Shown here: piece after piece, positions 32,401 through 44,143 of the stretch
Numbering within the stretch: position 1 is the stretch's first letter
Layout: each line of letters starts with the position of its first letter
Assembly (NCBI GenBank): GCA_001642005.1
Contig: LWCA01000085.1
Location: forward strand, 1-56,547
Direction: 5' to 3'
DNA length: 56,547 bases
Source: Intoshia linei
Lineage: Eukaryota > Orthonectida > Rhopaluridae
Made by a program: the position numbers and the translations under genes
Notes under the pieces: generated by a model
The model's database searches: none
The model's input: only the letters and a program-made list of their open reading frames with translations
What the model was told of the DNA's origin: nothing

Positions 32401-33760
32401 AAAAAGTCAAAATTAATCCAGCTAAAATTGTTATTAATTTTAGTAATCCCTGATGCAAGTGTGTCAAATAATAAGGTACCAAAGGTTCAACCCAACCTCA
32501 AAAAAATTAAATGTTATCATAATTACTTAATCTTAATTTATTTAATTATTTAATTTTAATAATTTTAATTAATATTTATTTTTTCAGTTATTTTATGTAT
32601 TTATATTTATTAGAAAAACTAGAAAGATTGACTTTACTATTATATTTACATTCAATCAAATTATGACTCAAAATATTTTATTTGACGAATTGATAGATAA
32701 AATGTTTAAAGACAAGCATTGTACCGATTTTGATAAAAATTCACTTCAATCAATAGGTAATTTAATATCTTACATATAAAATATAAATACAATGTACCAC
32801 TTTTAATTAAAGTTTAAACCAGTAATAGCTATTTTAATTAAACTTTTTTATCTTAAGTTTTAAAAAAATTTGTCTTTGCTAACATACTATTTAAATTTAC
32901 AGTAACTTAAATAATGATATTTTTTTAAAAAATCCACTTAATCAAATCACAAAATAAAAAATATAATTTTACCAAAACTGAAGGGCAAAATCATCTTTTT
33001 CCAATATTCTTTTGAAAACCTCGATTTTACCAAACTTTATGAGAAAACAATTTGTCATAAATGTTTTATATTTCATAGCTTCTTTGGTGTCCAAAAAAAT
33101 AATTATTTTGAAATGGGGTTCCGTACACTATTTGAATCGGTCACTCCGATTTCAAGTATAACTTATTTACAATTATCATGTTAAATTAATATATCGCCAA
33201 CATTATGTTGTAGTTTATTGAAAATTTCTATATTACTGGTACCAGCATTTCAGCAGTCCTGCTCATGAATCAATTAATTTTATTTAGCGATGTATATTAT
33301 TACGTATTTTAGTGGAGCATGTGGCGTTTAGTCAACTATTGTTGGAATCAAATTATGACAAGATTCCTTTGTATTATAATTATGTTATAATTATTATTTA
33401 TATAACTTTTGGAATAATGGGGCTATTGTTAACTTTGTTATTAATATACTGTGTAAGACTTTAACAAATTAATGAACCACTGTATTATAAAAATTTAATT
33501 GAAAAATTTAGATTATGAAAAATTGCATAAAATATAAGAGAAACAATGACATTAAAGTACATAGAATCGAGTCACAATTACTTGGCCAACCAGAAATAAA
33601 GAAATTTAATAATGAACCAGAAATAGAAAATCAACTTGCTCACCGGAAATGTGATAGAATTGACAAAATTATGATAAACGTACAATCAGTTGAAATTGAA
33701 AAGAATAATGTATATACTTTTTCATTGCTTTTAAATAATATCTTAGAATCCATATCATAA
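29421..33760 (+). CDS. Unassigned type I membrane glycoprotein, six exons
   Basis: Exons: 29421-29471, 29537-29748, 30179-30395, 32588-32756, 33313-33452, 33512-33760; all phases agree and give 345 aa. Exon 1 is a signal peptide, MSLSNYFLLVITLIVHL, chosen as start for that reason. The ectodomain (~18-250) carries several N-glycosylation sequons (VNNT, GNTT, NVT, NIT, NNST) and a few Cys. A KIDFTIIFTF stretch before the membrane is faintly SEA-like, which is only a guess. The membrane helix is NYVIIIIYITFGIMGLLLTL, followed by Lys/Arg and an ~85-residue acidic-basic cytoplasmic tail (IESQLLGQPEIKKF, IENQLAHRKCDRIDK). No family recognised. The 2.2-kb third intron holds two pogo-type MITEs. It could be a surface receptor or adhesion protein. 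Confidence 0.72.
31014..31400. mobile_element. Pogo/Tigger-type MITE with perfect 23-bp ends
   Basis: CAGTCAAAATCTCATTTAAC continues to GAA at the left and its exact complement ends at 31400; both sides carry TA (31012-31013, 31401-31402). The CAGTCAAA...TTTAACGAA ends and TA target are those of pogo/Tigger elements. Sub-terminal TTAACGAA copies are present. 387 bp, no ORF. Confidence 0.9.
31584..32065. mobile_element. Pogo-type MITE, 482 bp
   Basis: Left CAGTATAACTCGTTTTTGGG, right complement CAGTCCGACCGGTTTGGGGC; TA on both sides. It lies 183 bp right of the previous element in the same intron. The interior repeats GGGGCA/CCCCAA motifs. Ends are imperfect, so it is older. Confidence 0.75.
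32925..33155. repeat. hAT-like repeat copy in intron
   Basis: AATCAAATCACAAAATAAAA, GATTTTACCAAACTTTATGA and TTTTGAAATGGGGTTCCGTA are shared with 19540-19765 and 42780-43150. The right end (ACTATTTGAATCGGTCACT) is degraded. Confidence 0.6.
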
Positions 33761-34519
33761 ATAAAAAAAGAAATTTATAACTATATATATTGTTAGTAAA
33801 CGTAGTTTAATTGTAAATAATAATTATAATAAATCGTATATATAAATCATATACATATAATCATTATGAACAGACAAACCCACGGCACCAGATAATTATA
33901 TTAATTAGTTAGAAAATAATAGAATCGTACATTCGAATTTGACGCTAAAAGTATCAACCATCCGCTTGATGTTGGGAATATAATGATGCAACTATTTACA
34001 GCAAAATCTCTAAATATACCCTTATTTTGAAGATAAAAAAAATTAAATTAGACAAATTATTATACTTTACATACCAATATGTAAAGTATACCAACACGAT
34101 TACTACTACATTTACTATTTATGAATGTCAAAATATACCTACATAGTAGAAAATGTAATTGATAAAGGGTTTACTATATTTATAATTTAAATTTTAGATT
34201 AGTTTTTACTTTGTATATTATGTGAAATCTATACTTACTGACATTAATACCTTGACAAAATTTATTTCACATACACATGTACTGTATTGTAATTCTTTAT
34301 AGACGCACTTTATTTGATTATAACACAATTGTGGGCATAAAGTGTGCTAGTGCTACATGTAAGCTATTTTAACGTATTAATAATTTTAATGTTATGATTT
34401 TGTAACGTTATATAATTCTTTTTTTAACTGCGCACTTTTATATACTGTATTTAAATTGTTATTTTTATGTATATATGATATCACATTCTATTTAATACAT
34501 GCTTTGACAGGTAATATTT

Positions 34520-34840
34520 GAAATATTATAAGATATGGAGTAAGTTAATTTGGGGTTTTGGCCCTGAAGTATAATTTTCTTAAATTTAAATTTATAATAT
34601 TGTTTATAATTTTAAATCCATATCAGCGTATATATTTTTTTAAATTCTCCAACTTGTTTGATTTTCAAAAAAAAAAACAATTGGGGTTTCTAACCCGTAA
34701 AGTGTGAGTTTGGGAGGTTGAAATGTATCTTATTATCACCGGAAAAAACGGCAATTGAAATGTGGACATTATAAAATTCTAAGACTGTAGTTATTGAAAT
34801 AATGTGGAACACACGCACACAAACAAATATATAAATAAGG
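34520..34840 (+). repeat. Dispersed composite element, 3' half
   Basis: Starts inside the element at TTGGGGTTTTGGCCCTGAAG and ends ACACGCACACAAACAAATA. Confidence 0.75.
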
Positions 34841-34844
34841 ATGG

Positions 34845-35040
34845 CCATTAATTTGAAAGTGAATCAAAGTTATATATTAGTTTAGTTGTATGTATCTACA
34901 GAAATGCCAGTTATTAATATTAATATTTAAATATTAATAAATCCGTTAACTACGAGATAAATTTTTAAAATTTTTTCAGGAATGTAAAAATTATAATTCA
35001 TATTTCCATATTATCTTATTTTTAGGCAGAATTTTTTTAA
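34845..35040 (+). repeat. Second copy of the 16-kb dispersed repeat
   Basis: Matches 16020-16220: CCAGTTATTAATATTAATAT, GGAATGTAAAAATTATAATT, CATATTATCTTATTTTTAGG. Confidence 0.7.
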
Positions 35041-35139
35041 TTTTAATAAATAAATGGGTTGACTGTTATGCACTACGTACAAACGGTACCTAGCTTTGCC
35101 GAGAGCGAACATTTTTGAAAATTATGATTTGAAAAAAAA

Positions 35140-35665
35140 TTAATATTAACATGCTTTTTTGACCGTGAAGCCATCACTTTGTCAGATTGTAATTTTTTGT
35201 GTGTTAATTGGATATAGTTGTATCATCTGTAAATTTTTTTGAAATTCTAAGGCTGTTTTCATATAAAAAAGAGTAATCTGAGGTTTTAATCGTGATCATT
35301 ATATTTTTTGAGATTGCCATTTTATAATAATAATATTCCTGATAATTTTAAAAACTATCCCAGAATTTATGTTGTATTAAATTCTAGGACTTTTTTTATT
35401 TTTTGTCATTTTGGATTTTGACCGTAAAGATATAATATTTTGAAATTGAAAATAGTCATAATTTTGATGATTTTTAAATCTATTCAGATTGTGTATTTTT
35501 TATAATTTTAGGACTGATTTTAAAAAAAGGCATTTGGGTTTTTGACTTTGAAGGACTCAATTTCTGATAATGAAATTTTCGATAAAACATCACTCTCGAA
35601 AAACTGTAATAGAAACACATATACATTATTATTTATTTACTTATAAATTGTATAAGTAAGGATAT
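35140..35665 (+). repeat. Dispersed composite element
   Basis: Contains TTTTTTGACCGTGAAGCCAT, TCTAAGGCTGTTTTCATATA, AATTCTAGGACTTTTTTTAT and a TTTTTGACTTTGAAGGACTC block, then a 3' part with AAAACTGTAATAG. The order of monomers matches copy 1. Confidence 0.8.
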
Positions 35666-36283
35666 GACTGTATTTGATGAATTTACGCAAAATTGATCAA
35701 AAATGAAAATTATTTTAACTTTTATAAAATTTTAATGAGAATTAATGTAAGAATAACCAATTCAAAATAATATTAATATTATTGTTAAAAAAAATATTCA
35801 TTTAATTTATTTTTCATCTGGACCACTTAGAATTTCCTGTGGACGGCTTTAGGACCCACTTTTGTATGTAACATATTTGTTATGGATCGTATCTATGAAA
35901 CAAAGTAACCTATTTAACTATTTCACTTAGTAACTAACTGTATAATAACAATTTGTCGAATTATTAATAAATTAATTCACTTGGTAGCATTACATTTATT
36001 TATTCCAACGAATGATGAAATGTTTTGACTGAATAAAGTTATAAAGATGTAGTTTAATTGTAAAAATAAATTGTAAATAATGAAAAATATATTGGTTAAA
36101 CATTACTAAAAACTGGATTTGATTCATGATACAATAGTAAATAGATGAAAAGTTGTTGAAACATAGGCCAACAAAATATGATAACCCTATCTGGGCATAT
36201 ACAATCATTGCAAATTAATAACTGGATTAATTTATAATAATTGAATGTAGTAAAAATTTAAATATATAAAAATATTATTTAGA

Positions 36284-39200
36284 ATGAATTCTCAGAACCC
36301 ATCTCCAATAAAACCTGTTAATTTGAATAATAATGAGGAATCATACAAATTGCTATACAACTCATTTTTAAAAAAAGATTCTCTGCACATATTTTGTCAA
36401 TATTTTCCTTCATTATGTGAAAAAGCTGAAAAATATATAAAATTACATAGTGACATTATCAAATTTAATACAAATAGCGTACATTCCAAAACAGGTATTT
36501 TAATAACTATGGAAGAAGTTTTAACACAAGACATACACAAAATATTATGTAAATTGGAAATACCAATGTTATCGAATAATGCAATGTTAATATCTCTGTG
36601 TTTAGAAAGTTTTCGCAATGATTTTAAAAAAATGAAAAGTACAGTCAAATGTGACCAAGATTCTACCAACATAACAGCGCCATTCTCAAAACTCAACATA
36701 AACAAAAAGACACGTTCATATAGTCTGTTTGTCACTTCAGACAACTCACATCGACCTTGGTTTAGATCAAATTCTTATACTTCCGGTGTAAATATGGAAA
36801 AAAAACGAAAAAAGAAAAACAATATACTATTAATGAGTAATTTACCAATTGGAAATTCAAATCCAAGTTTAGTGTCAGATTTATTTGATCCTGACCGATA
36901 TAAAAAGTTTATAATTAGATCCAAACACAAAAGAGATTCCTCGCTGAGCACTATTCATCGAGGGTTAAATATGACATCGCGAACTAATTCACCTGACCCA
37001 AGAACGTTTATACCGTCAAAAATGGACAGCGACTTTTCTTTGAACAGCAGTCTAAGCCAAGAACACGAATTTTTGAAAAGAACTACGACTTTTCGAAACT
37101 CTACAACTGGTCACAAGAGTTGGTTATTGAATATGTTCAACACTAGAATCTCTAATCACGGCAGTTGTGAAAGTTTACAACCGGTCAATCAAAAGGTAAA
37201 TTCTAGTATGGATAGTAACCAAGACAACATTAAATTACTTGATGATTATGCGGTTGAAGCAGCTACAGATGATTATTTGTCTCAAATTAAAAATCTAAAT
37301 ATGACTTTCCGTCAAAAATTTCCTACTGCAATTTCCAAGATGGAAAAAAGCATTGAAGATTTTATTAAAGAACCAGGTTCCTGGAATATTTTAAGCGACC
37401 CAAGTTCTAGTTTTATATTAACCCAGTTAAGAAATATTGCAGCATCAATTCAGTTGGAATCTAAAGAAAATAAATTGTCATACCATCATTTTTTTGAAGC
37501 GATAAGAGAAATCAAAGAAATTGTTTCCAATATAGTTAAATCGCAAAATACTAATCTTGCTTCCTGTCATGAAATTATTAAAAAGGCGAATGACTTGTTA
37601 TTTGTATTTTCAAAACCGTCGCGACTTTTACAGTGTTTAGAATTTGATCCTTTTGATTTTGTTTCGTCTGTGAATATGGCTGATGAAGAAGCAAAATTAC
37701 GACTTTCTATGAACGGTGAATCTTTTTCCAAAATTCCATCTGTGATAATTGATAAATTGGGAATGATGAACAAAAACGAAAGTACCATAAATATTGATAA
37801 GTCAGTTAAAAACGTTAAATTGACCAAGCGATTTAACAGAGAACGTAATATTGAACAATACGAATTTATCAAAATTATAAGCAATGGTGCGTACGGAAGT
37901 GTATCATTGGTAAGGTCGACTAGAAATAACGAATACTATGCTCTGAAACGTATTTCAAAACAAAGTATAGCGTTTAATAATCAAATGGAACAAGTTATTT
38001 CCGAACGCGACATTATGCACATTGCTAGACACCCCTGTGTTGTTCATCTTATTTGCTCATTTGAAACACCTAATGCTCTTAATTTGGTCATGGAGTATAT
38101 ACAAGGTGGCGATTGTCGTACATTTTTAGAGCGTATTGGTGTTTTTCCTGTTGAATACGCTCGCCAATACGTATCAGAAGTTGTGTTGGCTTTAGAATAT
38201 ATTCATTCTCTCGGAATCGTGCATAAGGTATCAATATTATTCATATTAATATAAAATTTTCCATCGTAATACAGAAATACACTATAATATATATTCAGTA
38301 CCAATTAAATAAATACTTAAAAATACCAATTATGTATCAATAATTATAGGAAATTTTCACTTTATAAACATCTCAGGCGAATTTTACTAATATTGCAAAG
38401 GATTGTAATAAAAATGATAATAACAAAGTTGTATTACTTTTAGTAGTCGTAGTTTTTATTTAAATTTTATACTAAATGTTTTAAAAATGAAAATTTGAGA
38501 TTTCAAAATTGCTTAGCGATGAAAAAAATTTTGAAGGAATGAATTATGTACATTTTCACTCATATTTATTTATTGGAAATGAGTAGACGTTCAATGCACA
38601 TTTTTTTGAAATTGTAGGATCAATATTTACAAAATTATAATAATCAATAAATTTATATGTATGTAATCTATGTAATAGATGTATATAATTTTTATGGACC
38701 CTGTTGAAAATGTTTGTCCTAAAGAATAATATCATTGTGTAATTGAATCAGTTTTTTGTATACAATTTAAATTTAGTTTTTAAAAAATATAATATTTTCT
38801 CGCGGGTTTAACCTGTTTATTTTTAGTGTAAATGAATCTATGTAAAATAATTTATTTACATTAATTTTAGGATATGAAACCAGAAAATTTATTGATAACA
38901 CGAACGGGGCATATAAAATTGACAGATTTTGGATTGTCAAAAATAGGTGCTATTTTTAAAATGACATGCTATGAATTGGAAACTGATCCTTTCAATGACG
39001 GTAAAATAATTGGAACACCAGAATATATTGCACCAGAAGTTATATTGACTACTGGTTATGGGCCACCTGTTGATTGGTGGGCACTTGGAGTTATATTACA
39101 TGAATTTGTGATAGGTGAAACACCGTTTCACGCTAATTCTCCAAAAAACGTATTTTTAAATATTTTATATAAAGATTTATCACTAATTGGAATTAAAAGT

Positions 39201-40590
39201 ACGAGTTTAAGTGACCCAGAGGCACAAGAAAATGATGAAATTCCCAAGTGTAACATTTGGGAGGATATTTCTAATGATTGTGTATTATTGATTAAAGAGT
39301 TGTTGATAAGAAACCCTTTGTATCGCTTGGGAGGCATTCGAGACGACGATTTTAACCGCGAACTAGTAGCCAGTGCTTCTAATAGTACCAGTGGTTTTCT
39401 TCGAAAAACAATTAAAAACCATGATTTTTTCAAATCGGTTATTTGGAAAAATGTTATTGAAAAAGAGGCTCTATTTATTCCTAAAATTGATTGTGTTTCT
39501 GATACTAGTTATTTTGAAGACAGAAATGAAAGATATAATCATGGCGAATTTGACAGTGAAACAGATGATAATGCAGATATATTGTCCAGTAGTTTTACCT
39601 GTGTAGCCGAAAAAGACGATAATTCTAATAAGTCAAAAACAAAAATTACAAACCAATATGTTCCTATTCTATCTACTCTTGATAAATACAGAAGTGGATA
39701 TAATCTTAGTGCATCTTTTGATGAAAAAACTAATGAAAAATATTTACCATCTCCAGAATCTGTTGGGTCAATGAATTTATCATCTAGTGAGATAAAATGG
39801 TAATTTTTTTTTTTTCCGTATTACTTTTTTTAGTAAAAATGTAACCAAATTCTCTAATGATACGGCATTCCGTACATATTTGAATAAAAATGTTGGTAAC
39901 ATTAGCAGAAAACCGCAGATCAAGCGCAACAAAAGCGTCATTACTAAAACCCCTCTTCTCGACCAATTAAAACAAAGTTTATTATATGTTTATTAATATT
40001 TATATAATTATTTTAGCACTAAACAAACAGTATAGTGACTCAGGAAACAGCTCTAGAGACGAAACGCCTCCTCCATTGGTTATTAAAACTCCTTTTACTA
40101 ATTCATTAAGTAAATCAAAAAGTTATCACTTTAAAAGTCAATCAGCCCGCCCTACATCAGCTATAGATGTTCATCGCAATGCCGTACCTTTGGCAAATTT
40201 TTTTAAAAAGAACAAAATACAATTTATTACCAAAACTTTAAAACTTGTATCGAAAAATAATTATAGTTATGGATTTACTATGAATGGAATTGCAGAATCA
40301 CACGAAAATATTCCAAAATTAATTCACATTAAAAAAAGGTTCAACAAGAATAATGAAAATTCAAAACATATAATCCGACACCATGTCACCGTATATTCAA
40401 TATTTTCATTTGTAAATTTTTTTAGTCTGTTGACGCAAGTGGGCCCGCTTACAAGGCAGGTTTGAGGAAAGGATTCATCATTAGTCACATTGATAATTTT
40501 CCGCTAGATGGTATAAATCATTTTGACGCAGTTCTTCGACTTTTACGGAAAAAGACTATTAAACTTACAGTGATTTGTCCAAATTTTTGA
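36284..40590 (+). CDS. MAST: MAST-family Ser/Thr kinase with PDZ domain
   Basis: Exons: 36284-38227, 38871-39799, 39834-39976, 40017-40384, 40426-40590; 1182 aa, phases consistent. Residues ~1-310 are Ser/Asn-rich with basic patches (KKRKKKNN). ~318-500 fit the helical MAST pre-kinase domain (DYLSQIKNLNMTFRQKFP, SWNILSDPSSSF). The AGC-type kinase spans ~523-840: ISNGAYGSV loop, YYALKRISK lysine, catalytic loop GIVHK|DMKPENLL, LTDFGLSK, GTPEYIAPEV, DWWALGVILHEF. The C-terminal PDZ begins near NYSYGFTMNGI and continues SGPAYKAGLRKGFIISHID. MAST kinases bind microtubules and PTEN-type partners through the PDZ. The HRD arginine is Lys here. Intron 1 splits that motif between K and D and carries a fragment of the composite element. 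The gene ends 122 bp from the convergent Src gene. Confidence 0.96.
38575..38640 (+). repeat. 5' fragment of the composite element in MAST intron 1
   Basis: TTATTGGAAATGAGTAGACG, TTGAAATTGTAGGATCAATA: the same 5' block as at 53220 (reversed) and 56450. Confidence 0.7.
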
Positions 40591-40712
40591 GTTGCAAGCG
40601 TTCAACATTGTACAAACCACCCGTTATTGTTAAAACTTATAAATAAATTTTATTATTATAAAATACATACTGTGAATGTATAATACATGGAATTATATTC
40701 CAAAAGGAGAGG

Positions 40713-43700
40713 CTAAATGCTTTCTCGATAATTTGCTTCGGTACAAATAAAGTAGTCATCTAGAAAAGAGTGCAAAAAAGAAAAAGTTGGTCGCACTTCT
40801 GCATTTCTATCCCAGGTTTTAATGACAATTTCGTATAATGATTCTGGGAATTCAGTTTCGTCGGAAGAGGGGTTTGGCATACGATAACCGTTTTCAATCT
40901 TTGCCAAAGTTTCGGCGCCTGACATACCTGGGTATGGTATTCTTCCAAATGTCATGATTTCATATATCAGTATTCCGAAAGACCACACGTCAGATTTTAC
41001 ACTAAAACGACGTTCGAGTGCTGCTTCCGGAGCCGTCCATTTGATTGGAAATTTTGTTGTCTCATTTGCAATGTAAACGTCGTCATCTGTTTGACCATTT
41101 TCTAAAACTTTGTTCATCAATCTGGCTAGACCAAAATCTGCCACTTTAGCAACCAAATTATCACCTATTAAAATATTTGCTGCTCGCAAATCACGATGAA
41201 CATAATTTCTTTCCTCAAGATAGGACATTCCATTTGCAACCTGGGCCGCAATATCAATCATTTGAGTTAGACTTAAATTTCGCCCTCGCTTTTCATCTCG
41301 TAAATAGGCCAATAAAGAACCATGTGGCATAAGTTCTTGTATTATGTAGAGTGGTTCAACAATACTACAAACTCCCATTAATTGCACTAAATTTCTATGT
41401 CTTAGTTTATGCATTATTGCTGCTTCGTGCAAAAACGCCTGAGATGTCATTGAACCACCCTGTTTCATCATTTTCACGGCTACTTTAACTGAATCGCGCC
41501 AAAATCCTAATATAAATGTTTTTAAAATAAATAAAGTTGAAACCTGACCACACTTCACCAAAATTTCCTTCGCCAAGTTTAGTTTGTAATGTTATCAGTT
41601 TTCTGTCTACTTCAATATCTTTAAAAGGCAATGGATCGGGGCTCTGAGTACAGCATATGGTTAATCGAGAGCAGAGACCATCACTGTTATCTAAAATAAT
41701 ACATTATAAACGCTGGTCGATAATTTACTAGAATAGTATTTTATGAGATGATTTAATGATGGGAAGGTTTTTCTAGAACTTATGTAACATCCACCATTTT
41801 CCATACGCCGGATACGATAATGCCGTGTGCTTATTCTAGTTTCATCCTCGTCTAATACACTTAAAACCCAACTTCGATTGTCAGAACTGAGGCGCACTAG
41901 GAATGTGCCTCTGGAGCAGGTTGGTTGTAATAAAAATTTATCAGCTTCACGGCGATCTACGTTAAACCACCATTCTTGAGATTCCGGATTATCGTCATGT
42001 TTTTTTACGTAGTTTGAAGGAATGAACCCACATAGTGAATTTAATGAATTTAAACGTCTAGCATACCACCAATCACAGTTTTCTCTAAAAATATAAATAT
42101 ACTGTGATTTTAATAGTTACGTGTCGCCGACAATTTCCATTATATCCCCTTTTCTAAAAGACAAATCTTCGTCGTGTCGTGCTTGATAATCGTATAGAGC
42201 TCGTACAATTATTACATCTATAAAGTAAATTATTTATATCAATTTAATTCAGTTATTGAAGTCGTTCAAATTTTTGTATTTTAAGGGTTTTCAATTATGA
42301 AAACAATTTTCATTCAAACAAGTTAAAAAAATGGCTAGGTTAAATAGGTATCAAATCTGCAAAGGTCTTACCACCACGTTCTGGCATTAGTACCGGCATT
42401 TTTAGTTTTATTACTGGGAAAATTAAAAAATTAATCTATTTTTGTAAATACATTATTGCAGAGTTACCAGATGTTGGTAATTTATCCCAAAGTCAAGGAA
42501 TATAAAAAATACACTAAAAGTTTTTTTCTAATTAGTATAAACTTATAAATTAGACATTCTATTGTATGGTTCGTAAGTAATGTAAACGTAAGTTTGGTTC
42601 AAAAAAAAATTACTAAAACCCAAAATTAAACTAAAATATTAATGAAAGTTTTACACATTCTACGACTTATCCATTTTTCGGATATAAGAGACGTCCGGTT
42701 ATAAGGGACAAATTGCTTGGTCCCGATGCGTCTCTTATAAGCGGATTCCACTGTATTATATTATTTTAAAAATATTAATTTTTGATAAAATCGGATTTTT
42801 CATAAAAATATGGTAAAAGTGGTTTTTTCTCATAACATATTACTAAATTGCATAAAATATGCTTAAATTTTATCATTCACCTCCAATCATCTAAAATTTT
42901 CGTATTCACCCCCATGAAAAGCATTGCTGTATTTGATTAAATTTTATTTAGAAAGGTGCGGCATTATTAAATTTTTGTAAGACGTTGTGCTGCCTTCGAA
43001 CAGTAAATGCTTCCCATCTCTTTTCCGATACTTTTTTAAAAAATTCGATTTTACCAAACCTTAATATTAAAAACACTTAATCAAACCATAAAATAAAAAA
43101 CAAAATTTTAACAATCATGAAGGAAAAATTAATTTTTCTGAGTACTTAGTTCTAAACATTAAATATTTCTGAGACACACTTGCATTTTTGGTTTATATTT
43201 TATAAATTAGTCATTTATACATTTAAAACAATTTTGCTGGTACCCGAAAATCCATCACTATTGAATATCTTTCATCACGACCCAATGAAACTTGGTGAGT
43301 TAACTTTGATCTTAATTTGATAGACCGGTACGGACAATGAAAAATGTTTACAGATACGGGCTGGTAAGAAAACGAATAATGTGGGCTCGTGCAGGTTCAA
43401 ATCAGAATTACGTCTAAATGTAAAAACTCCAACTGGCCATAAAAGAGAAAAAAATGACAAAATATTTTAGTTTTATTTTAGTCATATTGCCACTCCTTTT
43501 TTCGCAATATTTTCCCACATGATAAATTACCTTTATTTCCATTATACATGTGGGATTCGTTATTTACTCTATCAAAATCTTGAGCTATATAAGTTGGTTG
43601 ACAAGATTCTTTATGGTTAGAGTTTGCATTAATCATAAAAGAATTTCTTGAATTTATATCGGATCCATAAGAATTTTTGATTCGATTTCTCTTACAAAAT

Positions 43701-43921
43701 GAGTTTTTGAATGCATTAGAAGCAAATTGAGCCGAGTAATTTGAATTAATTGAATTTGATATTTGAGCTGGCATACAACGACGATCAGTTTTTGAATATG
43801 ATCCACGACTATTTTCTTTTTCAAAATTTAAATCATTCTTTGTATTTTTTACAATGTATGAATTGTCAAAATTAGAGTCGCAAGTCTTTTTCTTATAATA
43901 GAGTGAGAAACACTCTCCCAT
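40713..43921 (-). CDS. SRC: Src-family tyrosine kinase
   Basis: Exons in coding order: 43531-43921, 42121-42217, 41729-42084, 41544-41690, 40713-41506; 594 aa. Start [12 protein letters not shown] carries Gly2 for N-myristoylation, Cys4 as a likely palmitoylation site and a basic patch. Residues 1-130 form a long Ser/Asn-rich unique region. SH3 (~134-190): [29 protein letters not shown]2 (~199-290): [32 protein letters not shown]. Kinase (~305-575): [65 protein letters not shown]. The activation loop is about nine residues longer than in Src and keeps one Tyr (DDVYIAN). The tail ANYRESI keeps the regulatory C-terminal Tyr. Csk-type inhibition is therefore expected. The intron after exon 1 is 1.3 kb and carries repeats. 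Confidence 0.97.
42590..42752. mobile_element. One end of a pogo-type element in Src intron 1
   Basis: Ends ...CTCTTATAAGCGGATTCCACTG then TA, the complement of the left end at 49182. It also shares GTCCGGTTATAAGGGACAAA. The other end is missing. Confidence 0.75.
42780..43150. repeat. hAT-like repeat copies in Src intron 1
   Basis: TTTCATAAAAATATGGTAAA, AATTCGATTTTACCAAACCTT and AAATAAAAAACAAAATTTTA belong to the same repeat as 19540-19765; at least two fragments in opposite orientation. Confidence 0.5.
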
Positions 43922-44143
43922 TTAATTTTTAAATAATACAATCATAAATATGAACTGTATCGATGCATTTTTCATCTAACAATAACCGTATTATATAACG
44001 ACGAAACAACTCAAGTAAATAAACTTTCTTTACTAAACATTTTTGTAGACAATGCAATGTAATGGCTGTAAGTTTTTAAGGTTAAATATTATATGTTTGA
44101 AAAATTTAAAGATATAATGATAATTTATTGTACAATATTTACA

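Larger units (their letters stand above)
33761..36283. other. Intergenic between the glycoprotein and MAST genes
   Basis: No exon visible. Filled by two composite-element copies (34520-34840, 35140-35665), the 16-kb-type repeat at 34845-35040 and the GTACGTAGTGCAT-type repeat at 35050-35105. The MAST promoter should be just left of 36284. Confidence 0.6.

Noticed and set aside
37567-37884. 105-codon minus-strand ORF (and other ORFs antisense to MAST)
   Set aside because: Antisense shadow of the MAST coding exon; composition follows the complementary codons.
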